The notes under the pieces: generated by a model
What the model was told of the DNA's origin: nothing
The model's input: only the letters and a program-made list of their open reading frames with translations
The model's database searches: none
Translations under genes and position numbers: made by a program
Origin: Bacteroidota bacterium
GTDB taxonomy: Bacteria; Bacteroidota; Rhodothermia; Rhodothermales; JAHQVL01
Assembly (NCBI GenBank): GCA_039111535.1
Contig: JBCCIM010000025.1
Location: 1 to 43,821 of the forward strand
Length of the DNA: 43,821 bases
Direction of reading: 5' to 3'
In this document: positions 43,015-43,821 of the stretch, piece after piece
Layout: each line of letters opens with the position of its first letter
Position numbering within the stretch: the stretch's first letter is position 1

Positions 43015-43731
43015 TTACTGCTTTTTTGTGGCTACCGACTCAAAAAGCGCATCGTAATGCTTTACGTGCCGGCGCCAGTCCAGGTGTTTCCCAACCTCCC
43101 GAAGCGATTCAACGGGCAGCGGTTTTTCTTCGCGCTTCAGAATCTTAAACATCGTCTTGAACAACGCCTCCTCATCCTCATAGAGTGTAGGCGAGTGCAG
43201 CAAGGGGCGATGTAACGAATCAGGAATCAATTCCGGGTAACTCAACCGGTTAGGCAGCAAGGGATGGCAGCCACAATAAATGGCCTCCATCACAGCGATC
43301 CCGAAAAACTCGTGGATGGCAGTGGATACAATGATGTCAGCCCGGTGAAGCAGCGATGAGTACTCTTCAAAGTCTTCTGCGTACCCGTAATGCAGAATAC
43401 GCTCCGCATAGCGTTCAAACGCGCGCTCAAACTCGTAAGGCTGTTCTTCAAAGTGTTCGCCGGCAAGAATGAGCCGGAAAGCACATCCTGCGTCATCGAG
43501 CCGGTTCATCAGCCGAAAAAAGGCCTCAGGATTCTTATCGTATTCCCAACGCTGATTCCATAGCACCACGGGCATATCCATGAGCTGACCACGGGTACGG
43601 GGCGTGGCACTCTGCGCATGCTGATCGTGCGCATTGAGATCCATGCCAAGGTGTAGTACAGAACTGCGCTCTCTGATTTTCTGGACGCTATGCAGGTGGT
43701 TATAATCTGGAAACGCCCGCAACATCACAGG
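43015..43731 (-). CDS. Homologue of tRNA-queuosine mannosyltransferase (GTDC1/QTMAN), 5'-truncated
   Basis: The 238 residues are the C-terminal part of a GT-B enzyme of the GTDC1 (DUF3524) type. They include PVVLWNQRWEYDKNPEAFF, FRLILAGEHF, YGYAEDFEEY, ADIIVSTAIHEFFGIAVMEA with an EX7E spacing, and CGCHPLLPNRLSYPELIP. Human GTDC1 mannosylates queuosine in tRNA-Asp; the function of bacterial homologues is not settled. Full members are about 370 residues, so about a third is missing. The reading is cut where the inverted copy of 43582-43671 begins at 43732: the copied bases bring an in-frame stop (TAG) and are not the true upstream coding sequence. The GTG at 43728 is not the real start. Confidence 0.75.
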   Translation of the reverse strand, partial: PVMLRAFPDYNHLHSVQKIRERSSVLHLGMDLNAHDQHAQSATPRTRGQLMDMPVVLWNQRWEYDKNPEAFFRLMNRLDDAGCAFRLILAGEHFEEQPYEFERAFERYAERILHYGYAEDFEEYSSLLHRADIIVSTAIHEFFGIAVMEAIYCGCHPLLPNRLSYPELIPDSLHRPLLHSPTLYEDEEALFKTMFKILKREEKPLPVESLREVGKHLDWRRHVKHYDALFESVATKKQ

Positions 43732-43821
43732 GAGCGCAGTTCTGTACTACACCTTGGCATGGATCTCAATGCGCACGATCAGCATGCGCAGAGTGCCACG
43801 CCCCGTACCCGTGGTCAGCTC
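43582..43821. repeat. 90-bp perfect inverted repeat at the end of the sequence
   Basis: Bases 43582-43671 and 43732-43821 are exact reverse complements over 90 bases with a 60-base spacer; the next base pair outside does not match. One arm codes for the glycosyltransferase, the other replaces its expected upstream coding sequence. This looks like a fold-back chimera or assembly error and not natural DNA. Confidence 0.9.

Noticed and set aside
43728-43821. Glycosyltransferase start at the GTG near 43728 as the true beginning
   Set aside because: The family is about 370 residues and the reading is cut by the fold-back; the gene simply continues off the valid sequence.

Overview
The window is a 43.8 kb piece of bacterial chromosome of moderate GC content. 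It has no rRNA, tRNA, CRISPR array or insertion sequence that I can recognise. The best guess for the host is the Bacteroidota/Rhodothermota side of the FCB group. Two secreted proteins end in a type IX secretion (T9SS) type A sorting domain with the NYPNPFNPTT core, Shine-Dalgarno sequences are weak, and the gene families fit this group. This is an inference from content, not a phylogenetic placement. The right end is damaged: the last 90 bases are a perfect inverted copy of bases 43582-43671, so the final 90-150 bases are probably a fold-back assembly artefact.

Layout. (1) 92-8470, minus strand: a compact type IV filament locus. In transcription order it holds two short pilin-like proteins with an unusual MGQQQ N-terminus, a PilC/GspF platform, a PilB/GspE assembly ATPase with a long disordered N-terminus, two small membrane-anchored proteins of unknown family, and a PilT-like ATPase. 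No prepilin peptidase, secretin or PilMNOP set is in view. (2) 8471-9254 is a long non-coding stretch with palindromes and a candidate promoter. (3) 9255-12257: a DUF4342 protein, an HTTM membrane protein and a threonine dehydratase. (4) 12435-20684: a cell-surface glycan/glycolipid-like group, with a UDP-galactopyranose-mutase-like flavoprotein, two tandem paralogous polytopic proteins, a TIGR02757 protein, a family 2 glycosyltransferase and a third large polytopic protein. (5) 20707-24205: a flavin reductase and the heat-shock set hrcA-grpE-dnaJ. (6) 24617-28804: an iodotyrosine-deiodinase-like nitroreductase, a SIMPL protein with a clear terminator, asparaginyl-tRNA synthetase and a UbiA-like protein. 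(7) 28908-32593: two secreted cohesin-domain proteins with T9SS tails. (8) 32928-37349: a pyruvate dehydrogenase operon (E1 alpha, E1 beta, E2) followed by a metallophosphoesterase. (9) 37982-41356: an ECF sigma factor with a zinc-binding anti-sigma factor, a polyprenol-phosphate glycosyltransferase and NADP isocitrate dehydrogenase. (10) 41444-end: a family 4 glycosyltransferase and the 3' part of a homologue of the tRNA-queuosine mannosyltransferase GTDC1/QTMAN.

The part most likely to be poorly described is the filament locus. Its pilins lack the usual leader and Glu+5, its PilT-like ATPase has a changed Asp box, its PilC carries a doubled N-terminal motif and its PilB carries a duplicated disordered motif. 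A second broad signal is the strong over-representation of the palindrome GCCGGC across the whole window.
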